In this document: one piece after another, positions 46,430-59,100 of the stretch
Numbering within the stretch: the stretch's first letter is position 1
How the letters are laid out: the number at the start of each line of letters is the position of its first letter
Assembly (NCBI RefSeq): GCF_902459465.1
Contig: NC_047065.1
Coordinates: 13,927,634 to 13,991,633, forward strand
Direction of reading: 5' to 3'
Origin: Asterias rubens
Taxonomy: Eukaryota > Echinodermata > Asteroidea > Forcipulatida > Asteriidae
Length of the DNA: 64,000 nucleotides
Position numbers and translations under genes: made by a program
Notes under the pieces: model-generated
The model's input: only the letters and a program-made list of their open reading frames with translations
Databases searched by the model: none
Told to the model about the DNA's origin: nothing

Positions 46430-48237
46430 AAACGTATCATTAGATGCGGACTCCCAAGTTGGCTGCGCGCCCACACTTCCCAATTTCTTGACTCTGATTA
46501 CGACTTTAATATCGAACAGTGCTTGCGGAAGCAGGGAATTCCTTAAGGCAAGCGTATTTCACGGATCATAGCGGGGAATTCTGGCCTCTCCTTCCCGTAC
46601 GTTTGCATTCTGCGCTTGGCGATTGTACATGTGAGCGGAATTCAGCGGTTAGCTGAGCCATCATGAACTTTGGCCCAGATCGTGATGACGTCTTAATTAA
46701 CTTCCTTTGTTTAAAGGCAGAGTGGAATGAGATTCTGTCCTCCGGAGGCATAACTCCCCTGCTGTTTAGATTTATAAAATATTTAAAAATCCTGGTTTTA
46801 TTTAAGGATTCCCTCTATTAATCGAGTTAGAAGAAAGCACATTCCCTTTAATTTGTATGAGCAGCCCCGTGCCTGTACAGTGTCTGTACACGGATTCACT
46901 GCCAGTTTGTCCTCTGGGAGCCAGTTGGTCCTGCGGATTTAGCAGGAAGTAGTGCCTTGCTGAAAACAGTCCCAAGTCCGATTCCCCAAATTGCCAACCC
47001 CACAATGTTTGTTTGTGGAATAACTTACAAGAGCGGCAAGTCCTCACTGTGAAAGATCTTCACACCAACAACTTTTGAAATAACATTACTATGCAACTAT
47101 CTGACTTTATTGCAAATAAGAGAATCTGACTGTTAAAATTACGCATGTTATAGTACTGATAACAATTAAGTATAATATAGCATGGTAGAAACCAATGGGA
47201 GACATTTGGGGACTCTAGGTAGGTGGCAGCAGACTTACAATTTACATGGTAAGTCTGCTGCCACCTAGCGTCCAAACGTCTCCCATTGACATTTGCAAAC
47301 CTTTAACGATATTAAATATCTGGCATAAAGCCACCAGTGTTCACAGTTGACAGTTCATCACATGAACTTTTCACTGAAAACAACTCAACCAAGTTTACAT
47401 TGATAACTGTACATCATTTACTATATTATTACACTGATAATTAAAAATAAATCCCATCAGGGGTGTCGTCAGGGCCCAATTTCCCAATAACATAAAGCTG
47501 CTTAGCAGAAAATGATGCTAGTCAAACTTCTTTGCTAAGCAAGAAAGTTACCAAGCTACATGTAACAGCAACATGGTAGCTGTATGGCATTCTGGCTGAT
47601 ATCTTATTTTTTATTAAACAAAAGTTGTTCGTGATAAGCAAGTTTTGTGCTTACAGGCTTTATGAATTGAGCCATGTACAGAACAGGGCCCAACATCATA
47701 GAGCTGCTTATAAATAAGCAGAAAACAATGCTTAAAACATGTCTGTTAAACAAACATTTGCAGGATCCCAGTCACAAATTGTACATGAGAAATAGCAGTT
47801 TGGCTGGTAACTTTACTCTGGTAACCACAATTTTGTTGTGCTTAGCTATTTTTTTTTTTGCTTAAGCAGCTCTATGAAAATTGGTTCCTTGACCTAAAAC
47901 AGGTCTGAATAGACGACCTTTGCCTCTGACAAACCTCATTGTGTTTCTTACCATCGGAACAACCATTATAAACAAGCACACTAATTATTATCACTATGCA
48001 TTATACAATGAATGAAAAAAAAAAAAAAAAACTAAGTATTTGAATCTCTTTATAATACATGCTTTTTAGCTTTTGGTAATATCGTTTGAAGATTATCCAA
48101 TAGGTTTATTACACAGAAATGTATATACATCTGTTTTACAAAAGAGCACAGACAAAAACATACCCCTATTCAGCTGTACAGCTGTACTTCAAAGATGCAA
48201 ACATGGCCTGTGTTTAGTATTAAGTGATGATTTTCTT
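46430..48237. other. Intergenic repeats
   Basis: It contains a GGGCCCAATTTCAT-subfamily fold-back (about 46450-46676), a CTGCTGCCACCTAGCGT palindrome (about 47185-47290) and GGGCCCAA..CTGCTTA fold-backs at about 47472-47680 and 47690-47885. A poly-A run is at about 48012-48029. No gene is seen. Confidence 0.45.
47185..47290. mobile_element. Palindromic MITE, GGCAGCAGACTTACC family
   Basis: CAATGGGAGACATTTGG through AGGTGGCAGCAGACTTAC is mirrored by GTAAGTCTGCTGCCACCT through TCTCCCATTG, with about 20 bp between. Relatives lie at 13610-13760, 27355-27405 and 56890-56945. Confidence 0.85.
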
Positions 48238-48625
48238 TTAATACTCTGTGGACACTATTGGTAATTGTCAAAGACCAGTCTTCTCACTTGGTGTATATCT
48301 GCACAGGCATAAAATAACAAACCTGTGAATATTTGAGTTTGATTGGTCGTCGGAGTTGCGAGATAACTATGAAAGAAAAAACACCCTTGTCACACAAAGT
48401 TGTGTGCTTTCAGGTGCTTGATTTCGAGAACCTCAAATTCTAAACTTGAGGTCTCGAACTCAAATTCGTGGAAAATTACTTCTTTCTCGAAAACTATGCT
48501 ACTTCAGAGGGAGCCGTTTCTCACAGTATTTTATACCATCAACAGCTCCCCATTACTCGTTACCGAGTGAGGTTTTATGGTGATAATTATTTTGAGAATT
48601 TACCAATAGAGTCCACTGCCTTTAA
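48238..48625 (+). mobile_element. MITE-A full copy
   Basis: TTAA-bounded; left terminus slightly changed (TACTCTGTGGACACTATTGG), right terminus intact. Confidence 0.85.
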
Positions 48626-48814
48626 CCGCAAAATGTCTGACTACATTGATATGGCCAATCAATTTTTGAATATGAGCAGGATCCAATTCAGAGAAAATTG
48701 CTTGAGAAATTTCTGCTAAGCAAAAAACGAGCAGGGTACCAGTCCAGTTATGGTACATTTGACACAGTATTCTGGCTGGTAACCTTATTCTCGATTGGCA
48801 AGTTTGAATAGACA

Positions 48815-49035
48815 CTGCTCTAGAATTGCAAAGGTCGTGGGTTCAAAACCCACCCGGGAAATATGCCTGTAAATTTTTTTTTACAGAGCTCTGGTAAGTA
48901 CTGCGTATAATAAGCTGGTGGTTAAATTAGCTGCTCATTTTCCGAAATTGACCGAGAAAACATATATAACCTTATGTTTTTATAAGTAAGTATGTTGTGT
49001 TTCATAGCTACGGAGACTTCTTGTGTTTTAGACAG
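48815..49035 (+). mobile_element. tRNA-derived SINE, sense copy
   Basis: Box-B-like GTGGGTTCAAAACCCACC, then the family body CAGAGCTCTGGTAAGTACTG and the GACTTCTTGTGTTTTAGAC tail region also seen beside SLC16 exon 2. The box-A end is lost. Confidence 0.6.
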
Positions 49036-49297
49036 CTCTTTGAATTTGGGCCCTCAGATAGCTTGAAATGACTGCAGAAAAGGGCGTTCAATTCATGGCC
49101 TTTTGTCAAGCCCCCAGCGCATTTGTTTAACTAATAAATTGAATACAACTACAGTTTATTGCAAGACACATTTTCAGTATTACCATAGTGATTTGTATTG
49201 TGACATCACACTTCACTTTGCAACTACAATTGATTTGCAGTTAGATCAATCTTAGATCTTTGTGAAATTGGCCCCTGAAACCCCTAGAAGCCCCGTT

Positions 49298-49410
49298 ATC
49301 CCTTTCTTTCAATCAGTAGGACAAAGGCCTGTAATCCCTTTCTTTCAATCAGTAGGACAAAGGTCTGTAATCCCTCTCTTTCAATCAGTAGGACAAAGGC
49401 CTGTAATTGG
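49298..49410. repeat. 36-bp minisatellite, three units
   Basis: Three units containing CTTTCAATCAGTAGGACAAA and ending GGCCTGTAATCC, with single-base differences. Confidence 0.9.
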
Positions 49411-50080
49411 GGATTACAGAGTTGACCAACACATTGGCAGAGTTCCAGCATTGCTTGCTTGGACCATGGAGGTTTCTACCGCCATGCTTTGACTACTACC
49501 TGTTTGCTTTGTGTGGGTGAAACAAAAGCTTTTTGCTTGATTGGATAGTCCGTGCATGCTCCGTAGTGGAAAATGTGGTAATGCAATGAGACAAGAAAAT
49601 ACAATATTATGAACAGCACCCGAATTCTAGCTGGGAAAAATATTGGTGCGTCAACATGATGGTGAAAAACCAAACCTTTCAGCCTTAATCTATGGGATTT
49701 TCTTAAGAAACATAAATCGCTTAGGTACAGGGAAACTCGTATGCAAACAGTACCCATAACAAAGTGTTTCTTTATACTAACATTTCTAGTGGTATCAGTT
49801 GGAAAATTCATAATCACATAAGAGACAACTATGTACAGTTTGCTGAAATTGTATGATCATTTGCAAGTAAATGAGCGCTACATGGGCTTCGGCAGGAACA
49901 GTATTTATGTTTTCAAACCAGTCAGGCGGACATTGGTTAAAGAATCCAAAAATTTCCCGATTTCATCTAAGCTGCAACACTCACTGAGTATCTCCGGAAG
50001 ATTTCATATAAATTTTCACGGAGTATCTCCTGCAGGTTTCATCTAGGTTGAAACACTCAAGTATTTCCAAAAGATTAATT

Positions 50081-50146
50081 TCAATTTACCGACTGACTTC
50101 TATCTCTTGGATTCTTCTCTTCTAGAGGCAGATTTCTTTTCACCTC
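50081..50146 (-). CDS. RNF31: RNF31 exon j: last 21 residues
   Basis: 21 codons plus TGA at 50081-50083; acceptor [36 protein letters not shown] has the Pro-rich, basic character of the HOIP C-terminus, but similarity is weak. It is chosen because phase, acceptor and length all fit. Confidence 0.7.
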   Translation of the reverse strand, partial: EVKRNLPLEEKNPRDRSQSVN

Positions 50147-53100
50147 CTGTTTAAGCAAAAACAAAATTGAGGATATTTTATTACAAGAGAATCACTGTCA
50201 ACTGTACGCCTGATACTTCATTGGAGGCAACAGAAGCAATCGCCTCCATGTTACCCCCAATGCTAGCCAAGAAGGTATGGTACTTTGTGGCAATCTGTGG
50301 TACAAGAGTAAAGGACGGTAAAACCCTATTAATATCAGTGCACTCTACCAACAAGCTTCAGCCACAAAAAAACCACAGGAGACCAAGTCCGCAGTACACA
50401 AGCCATGGGGTTTCCTGATCATACCATAGGTAGTACAGAAAAAAACCCATGGATGCACCCCAATGCTAAAAGGTATGGGACTGCATGGTAGTCTGTGGTA
50501 ACAGTGTGTTGGTACACTCTCCAACCCAACTACTCCTTGCCACAAAATACCACAAGAGACTGTGGAGACTAAGTCCACAGTACACAAGCCATGGGGTTTC
50601 CTGATCATACCATAGGTAGTACAGAAAAAACCCATGGATGCACCCCAATGCTAAAAGGTATGGGACTGCATGGTAGTCTGTGGTAACAGTGTGTTGGTAC
50701 ACTCTCCAACCCAACTACTCCTTGCCACAAAATACCACAAGAGACTGGGGAGACTAAGTCCACAGTACACAAGCCACAAGGTTTCCTAATAATTTATAAG
50801 GTACAAGGGCTGACCTACATGTATATGGCCATTTAATCACAATTTTTTCCAGTTTTTTAAAGGCAGTGGACACTTTTGGTACATGTTAGTACTAAAAATA
50901 ATTATTAGCATAAAACCTTATTTGGTAACAAGTTGTTAATACACGTTGAGAAACGACTCCCTCTGAAGTAACGTAGTTTTTGAAAAGAAAGTAATTTTCC
51001 ACAAATTTGAATTTTGATACCTCAGAATTAGAATTTGAGGTCTCGAAATCAAGCATCTGAAAGCACACAACTTTGTGTGATAAGGGTGTTTTTTCTTTCA
51101 TTATTATCTCGCAACTTCGACAACCAATTGAGCTCAAATTTTCACAGGTTTGTTATTTTATGCATATGTTGAGATACACCAAATTAAGAGACAAGTCTTT
51201 GACAATTACCAATAGTGTCCACTGCCTTTAACATAAATCTTAGTTTTTCTGAAATTCGGCCCATGGAGACCGTGGAGACCAAATCCACAGTACATCAAGC
51301 CATGGTAATTCCTGATCATACCAGCTATACAAGGATAAACCCATGCATCCAATGCTTGCCTGGGAAGGTGTGGTACTTCCTAGAAGTCTTTGGTACCAGC
51401 GTATTATCGAAGGAACAATGTAAATTGTCACACAAGCGCGAGTGGAATACGGAAAAATATAGCGCTTCTGCATCCCATTTGGATACGGGACGCAGAGGCG
51501 CTATATTTTCTGTATTTCCACGAGCACGCGTGTGATAACGTATTTATCTTCAAGCAAACTTGGCGCGTGACATACGTGTACATGTAGAACACACAATACG
51601 CATGGTAGTGATATTAGCCGTGCAATATAGGTTTTTATCACCACTCCATTCTGCCAATCTGATTGGTGGATAAGCGCGTACTTGAAGATAAATCTTGAAG
51701 ATTATTACCTGTAGCATCCTCTCCCTGTAGGTAGCCTCAGGTTCGTTATCTGCCCTGGCTGGTGAAGGAAGGTTATTCCTAAATAGAATGATGCATAGAC
51801 CCTCTATGTTAAACCCATCGGCAGGATCAATGCGATTCTGGTTCATCTTACTGACCAAGTACTCCTTGTAGTGTATCCTCAAGTACAAACAGAACAAAAT
51901 AACACCATATTAATTTTGGTTTTTACTCTTGCACTGATGTGTGTCTAAAGAACGATTTTGTTAAGCAATTTTGATTGCAAGAAATTTCGACTGAACTTAT
52001 TTTGTACACACTGAATGCTGATAGTGACATGCCAATCCAGTTTGTACGATATTTGCTCTGCTATACAAGGGAAATCGTTCATTTGTAATGCCCTGTATTC
52101 TCAGTACTTTCCTGAGTTCTGTGGAGAAAAAACAATCGCAGGCATTGGATTTGAAACCATCCCCTCTCGACCGTTGCAAATCTAGACCAGATGTCTTACC
52201 AACTGGACAACCGAGATTGGCATCCCAATGTATTGTGGGCAGTCGTTGCAAATGGGAATGTTATTTTGCACCATGAACATGCAGAATGTTTGAGACGCTC
52301 ACTACGCTCCCATGCACAAGGACTCTCAGTATGCATCTATAGAGAAACATCTAAGAAAGTCAAAGAACTTACTCGCAAAGACCAGAGCGGACAGTATCCC
52401 GGCCACAGAGGGCGTCTGCCAGGCCTCCTGGCCCCTCTTTTTGCTCCATGACAGTACACACTGCTTCCTGACTAGCGGGATGGTTTCGCTTGTAGTCAAT
52501 GTTGTGCTTCTGCAATGACCATTGGTTCAATGACACATCGTTAAAAAACACTTTTTATTTGTTCCAAAATCATAACCCTTTTAACAGCTGGAAAACCTAT
52601 CTTACTGTAACGGTTGAATTGCTACAGTGGTTTGTATCCAGGGATCTGCCTAAGCTAAACAGATCGTGCAACAATAAGCCTGAAACTAAATGAACATAAT
52701 GGTTTACAAATGCACATAATTATTGACAAATCTTCAATCTCTAAAAGTTTGCAAACCAATTGGTCAATAATACTAGGCCTGAGTAAAAACATATCTAGAT
52801 AAAAAAAAGTACACTTTTATAAATTATTAGTGAACATAAGTATAACATTCCTATGCATCTGTGTCTGCCTCAGAGACTCATGGCAAACAAAATAACAAAC
52901 TACAGAATTTAAAGTTTACAAATTTAACCATTGAACAAACTATAAGGCATGTGATTAATGTTCCATGAAAGTGGAGAAAAAGAGAAAACCGGGCAAGAAA
53001 AAAAGAGGAGAAGATACCATTCCTACTTTTTGTATACAGAAAGTAAAGGGAAAAAAAGGAAAAATAAAAAACAACCAAAGAGGAAATCAGCTTATGTAAT

Positions 53101-56100
53101 AAGAGGAAATCTCACATTCCTACAAACTGTAAGCCAACACTAGTAATAATATAGGTTTTCTCGGTCAAATTCGGCAAATGAGCAGTCAATTTCATTTTCA
53201 TGCGTTCAAATTAAAGCTGTTTTGCCTCTCCAGTTGTTACTGCGTTTCAAATTCAGAATTTGGCCATTCAATTTCATTTTGAGTCGAGTCAAATTCCTTA
53301 AGCACTCTGTTCAATTTAGCGTATCGTCATTCTTTTTCGTGGCACACACGCCTCAAGAAGCGTCTACGAATTTGAATGCTGCTTTGATGAATTATAAATT
53401 GAATGATTATTTTGTTAAATCGAATGGCGCAACATTACATTTGACTAATCATAAAACGAATTCGAATAACAATTTTCAGTAGCATTCGATTTCGCACGAA
53501 ATAGAATAGCTTGGTGGTTAAATTGGCTGCTCGTTTGCCGAAATTGACCGAGAAAACCTATAATAAACTTACTTATATTGCGCTTTTTACAGAAGCGATA
53601 CAAAAGAGATACAAAAGCAACAAAACAAACATGTTTTACAAACAAAACAATGCAAATAACAATGATGCAAGGGGATAAGAGCAAATTGCACACAATCAAT
53701 TCAAGATTTGCACACAATCAATTTAAGATAAGTAAGGGTAGTTAGATTCTACACAGTCAATATTAAAAGAGTCAAGAGGGATGAATGACAGCGATGAATA
53801 CAAGTTAGCATAATCTGGGATTAAGATAATCTGGGATTATAATATTCTGAAATCCAGTAATAAGATGTTGCAAAATCAGGGATTAAGATCTTACAAAATC
53901 CGGGATAAAGATATTCCCAAATCCGAGATTGAGATGTTACAAAATCTGGGATTAAGATGTTTCACAATCTGGGATTAAGACGCTTCACAATCTTGGATTA
54001 AGATGTTTCACAATCTGGGATTAATATGTTCCAAAATCTTGGATTAATATGTTACAAAATCTTGGATTAATATGTTACAAAATCCGGGATTAAGATGTTC
54101 CATAAGTAAAGACACAGCTGAAGAAAGTTATCCATCTGCTTTTGTGCCTTGAATCTCATCAAACAAAGACACAAAGAAAAAGTCATTCACAAAAAAAAAA
54201 TATTTATTTCATTATAAAAACATTTGACTTTCACAAGTCATGACACAAAACACAGGAACCCAGTGAGGCAGATCATTCAAATAAGGAAATACATCATTGA
54301 AAAAGTAACATGAGCAGTAAAGACAAACTAATGCAATGAAAATCAAAACAACAACAACATAAGTCAATATACATGCATTACAACCAAAATCGGTAGATAA
54401 AAACCTCAGCAAATAAAACAAGGAGGGAGCTATGTACCAAAGGAAGCAGTGTCACATTAACAAAACCGTTGTGAGATCTCAAATACATGTATTTCTGTTT
54501 GTTTCTGGCTGAGGTTGTGTAAGAGAAAAACACAAACGTACCTTGAGATGTTTTTTGAGTGTGTTGATGTCGAGGTCTCGAAGATAAAAGAGACAATCTC
54601 TGGGATGATGGGCATGAAGGCCCTTACCTAGACAATTTGAAAACTTACGGCAATCCTACAGGAACAGAAGATAATTAAAGGAACATTACAGAATTGGTAA
54701 GAACAAAATTTGTCTAAGATCTATAAATTTTTGTTTTTTACCCATACACCGATGTGTGTTAGCACTGTATACGCAGTACTTTCCCAGAGTCCTGTGAGAA
54801 AAATATCACAGGCATGTTACTCGGGTGGGTTTTAAACCTACGCAGAGATGCGAAGTCCAGAGGCCAGCTATGCGTGAGATTTTTCAAAGCAGCGGGTGAC
54901 ACTATTATGTGACATAATTTGACACAGACCTCATTTTCCAGGTGTCATATTGTTGTAGAGGTTCAGTTGTCTGTGATAGGTTCAAGGCTCGATTCAGTTT
55001 TGTCTAAAAATTTGAAAAATAAAATAATTTCAATCTTGTCACCAGGGCCACTTTATAGAGCCACTTAAGCAGAAAAGAATTGCTCATAACAATTGTATGA
55101 TCAGCAGAAATGAGCAGGATACCAGTCACAAGTTCTGGTAAGCCTAATTTTGTTATGCTTAGCTACTTTTTATTCTTAAGCAGCTCTATGAAATTGGGCA
55201 TTGTCAACTGATTTGACGTCACCATTGTTCAAGTAAACAAACAAACGACAACATTTGATTGTCATTTCATACACAAACAGCATGTCCAAATTTCATTATA
55301 ACCACAGGGATGAAATTGTGGCTCTCATTAGATCTTTACTTCTGGTTACCTTTTTGAAAGGAGCATTGCAGCCGCTACAAAACTCATGAGTGCACATGCC
55401 ACATTTGAAGTGCATACATCCGCCCTTTGCCAACTCATACCTCATCTTGCATTTTGGACAATCTACAAATAGATAAAAGAAGGGAGAAAAAAGTCTTTAA
55501 AAATTTAGTATCAGTATGTTTTTTATTATTTATTACTTTGATATGCAGTTTAATATCTTTTATCCCTTAATGGTCTTTTGTTTTGTATTGTTTTAGCATG
55601 TTTAAAGGCAGTGGACACTATTGGTAATTACTCAAAATAATTATCAGCATAAAACCTCACTTGGTAACGAGTAATGGGGAGAGGTTGATGGTATAATACA
55701 ATGTGAGAAACGGCTCCCTCTGAAGTGACGTGGTTTTTGGGAAAGAAGTACTTTTCGACGAATTTGATTTCAAGACCTCAGGTTTAGAAATTGAGGTCAC
55801 GAAGTCAAGCATCTGGAAGCACACAACTTCGTGTAACCAGGGTGTTTTTTCTTTCATTATTATCTCGCAACTTCGACGACCGATTAAGCTCAAATTTTCA
55901 CAGGTTTGTTATTTTATGCATATTTTGAGATACACCAACTGTGAAGGCTAGTCTTTGACAAATACCAATAGTGTCCACTGTCTTTAATATCTTATAGCCC
56001 TTAATGCTCCTTTTGTTTGTATTGTTTTATTATGTTTAATAATCATTTGTTATCTAAGTGGTTTAATAATAAATTAAACGACAGAGTTTCCCATGAAGTA

Positions 56101-59100
56101 ACACATCTCCCAAAAATGTCAAAATTAATTTTACTTCCGTCTTTGAGTGTCTGCTCAAGGGGACGGTTTCATTAAAAACAAAAACAAACGAGCAATTTAC
56201 GAAATGACAATTAAAACATGTAATTAAACACCCTCTGAGATTCAGTTTTATATTTTATGATGATGGTGATGATGAACGACAGATTCATAAGAGTTTTGTA
56301 CTTTATGACGATGGTGATGATTAACGACAGAGTCTACCATGAAGTAACACATCTTCCTAAAATGTCAAAATAGCTTTTACTGCCGCATTTATTAGTCTGC
56401 TCAAGGGGACAGTTTCATTAAAAACAAAAACAAACAAATTATTTACGACAAGATGAGATGAAATTAATCTTTCCAAAATGTCACTCAACCACCTGGTGTG
56501 ATTAAACACCCTCCGAGATTTGTTTTCTTTCGTTAAGATTTATAAAAGTTTTGTACTTTCGAAGTATTAGTGAATTTTATGACGATTGTGATGATGACAA
56601 TGATAATGATGACAATAAGATCAATGTATAACGAAAAACTTGACAAACAACTTCTTACTTCACTCATGAAAAAGTACATACAAAAACAGGGGATCGGGTT
56701 ATACAAGTGGTTTCCTTCCCTGCATTTCACCTCTATAGACCCTGGTTCAAATCCCACCTTTCTGACTGGGGCCTTTTATGTGGATTGGGTTTTCAGTCCC
56801 TGCCTGATCTGCGTGGGGTTTCCCCTTTTAGGGATTTTCCTCCCACATTTCTTCTATTTGATTGGCACTAATGTGAGATTTTGTAACGCTAGGTGCCAGC
56901 AAGACTTACCAGGTAGATGTTCATTGTTTACGTAGTTCTGAGCATGTGCACATTACAAATTAAAGATGATGTCATCAAAATGATAAAGCCATTTTCCTTT
57001 TTAACTTGAAAGAACCAACATTTCTCAAAGGAGATTTATTTACACATGGTACTACAGAAAACCTCACCTAAATAATATTCTCACCATGCAAAGTTTTCAA
57101 ATCAAACTTGAAATTATGTCTTTGTAACAGTTTTTCACATGACCTAAAACTTTGCAATCAAATCAAATCAAATAAGTTAACAATATAAAGGGACCTAGTC
57201 TATGTACTTAGTTCTATGCCTTTTGACGAAGGTCTGGGTTTAAGATCAAATGCTAAGACCACCAGTCCTCCATCTTAAGCCCGGTTTATAGTTGGTCGCG
57301 TGATGGTCCAGCGATGGACATCTTGAAGCACGAAACAGTTTATAGTCCTCGCTGACGCCTAAAAACTGTTTCTTTATATGATCGCGCGACCATAGCGCAA
57401 CAATCGCACGACCAAATATAAACCGGCCTTTAGGCTCCAGGGTCCGTCTGCTGATGTTCAAACCACCGCATAAGTACGGCTGCTCAGAAAAATGCAGGAT
57501 AAAAGCCAAGCGTCAATTCCACTACATACGCAGCGTGCAGAGCCTATCCCGGAGACAGAGCCCAAGCCAAAGGCCTTACTCAAACCTTGGCTTGGGTTTT
57601 GGGTCAGGCTCTGCGCGACATGTACGCAGCTCAGCCTTTAAAGGCAGTGGACACTATTGGTAATTACTGAAAATAATTATCAGCATAAAACTTTACTTGG
57701 TAACAAGTAATAGGGAGAGGTTGATAGTATAAAACATTGTCAGAAACGGCTCCCTCTGAAGAGGAGTAGTTTTCAAGAAAGAAGTACTTTTCCACAAATT
57801 TGATTTCGAGACCTCAAGTTTAGAATTTGAGGTCTCGAAATCAAGCATCTGAAAGCACACAACTTCAAGGGTGTTTCTTTTCTTTCATAGTGATTAACCG
57901 AGCTCAAATTTTTTACAGGTTTGTTATTTTATGCATATGTTGAAATACACCAAGTGAGAAGACTGGTCTTTGACAATTACCAATAGTGTCCAGTGTCTTT
58001 AAACTGCATGTTAGAGCAGCGCGTACACTGCACAAACATCAGCACGCAAAGCCTAAGCCGGAGCCTTAGCCCGAGGTTTGAGAAAGGCCCCTGGTTACTA
58101 GTGCGTTACTCAGACCAATGCAATCAAACAAACGATAATCAAGTTTTACAAGTTTGACGGGTCTGGGGTGGTTGGGTACCAGACTTGACTTACCGATTCC
58201 ATTTTCCTTGAGGTGTATGGCCAACCCTTGGAGCTGTGCGTTGGGATCATTCGCCTCTTTCCATGCTTGAAATTCATCACAGGTTATGTTCTCATGTTGA
58301 TCCATCCACTAGTAAAACAAAGTATATAAAAAACAACTAGATTTCAGGTTTTTTTTACCCATGAACAAGCACAAAGCTGACCGGCTTATGTTGATATGTG
58401 GTGCCATCATGATTTAAAGGGTTGTGGTAGGCTATTGGGGAAAAAAAACTTTAACTGTGAGTGCCAAATGTGACAGCTTTCGAGCACGAAACAATTAGAG
58501 TGCAAAGAGGGCAATAGATAGATGGCGCTTTAACTAGAAATGAGTTCATTAGATCTTCTTTTTTCATTGAGAATTTCCGCGTCACCCATAATATGAGCAC
58601 AGAATACAGCCAGAGATTGAAAGTGTTTTTTCGCAAGGAGAAAAAACTGGAGGGGATGGAACCTTGTGGCACAGGGCAGAACGATCGTACAACAATACTC
58701 GCCTACGACCCCAGCATAGAATCAAACCAGGGCCACAGTGGTAAGGGAATGAGCACTTTATGCCCCCCGCCCCCCAAACCACCAAAAAAAAAAAAAGCCA
58801 TTAAGAAATGAAAGCAGGGTGCATGGACTAACTTGATAAGGGACACATTCGCAGGCCACACCAAAAAGAAATTAATGGGTTTGACAATTTAGATTGCGTC
58901 AGAATTACATACCGGTTTCTTGCACTGGAAACACGTAAGTTTGTTGCACTCTGGGCAACGCATTTTACGTCGACCGGGGGCTTCGTTGATGAAGCCGTTG
59001 CCACACTGCAAAGAAAGATAACATTTCACAATGAAACGATACAAATAATAAAAGTATCAGTGGCTTCTTATAAAAAAATATGACATGGTGCAGATAAAAA

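Noticed and set aside
53806-54110. CRISPR array
   Set aside because: Contiguous 23-bp units with no unique spacers, in an animal intron.
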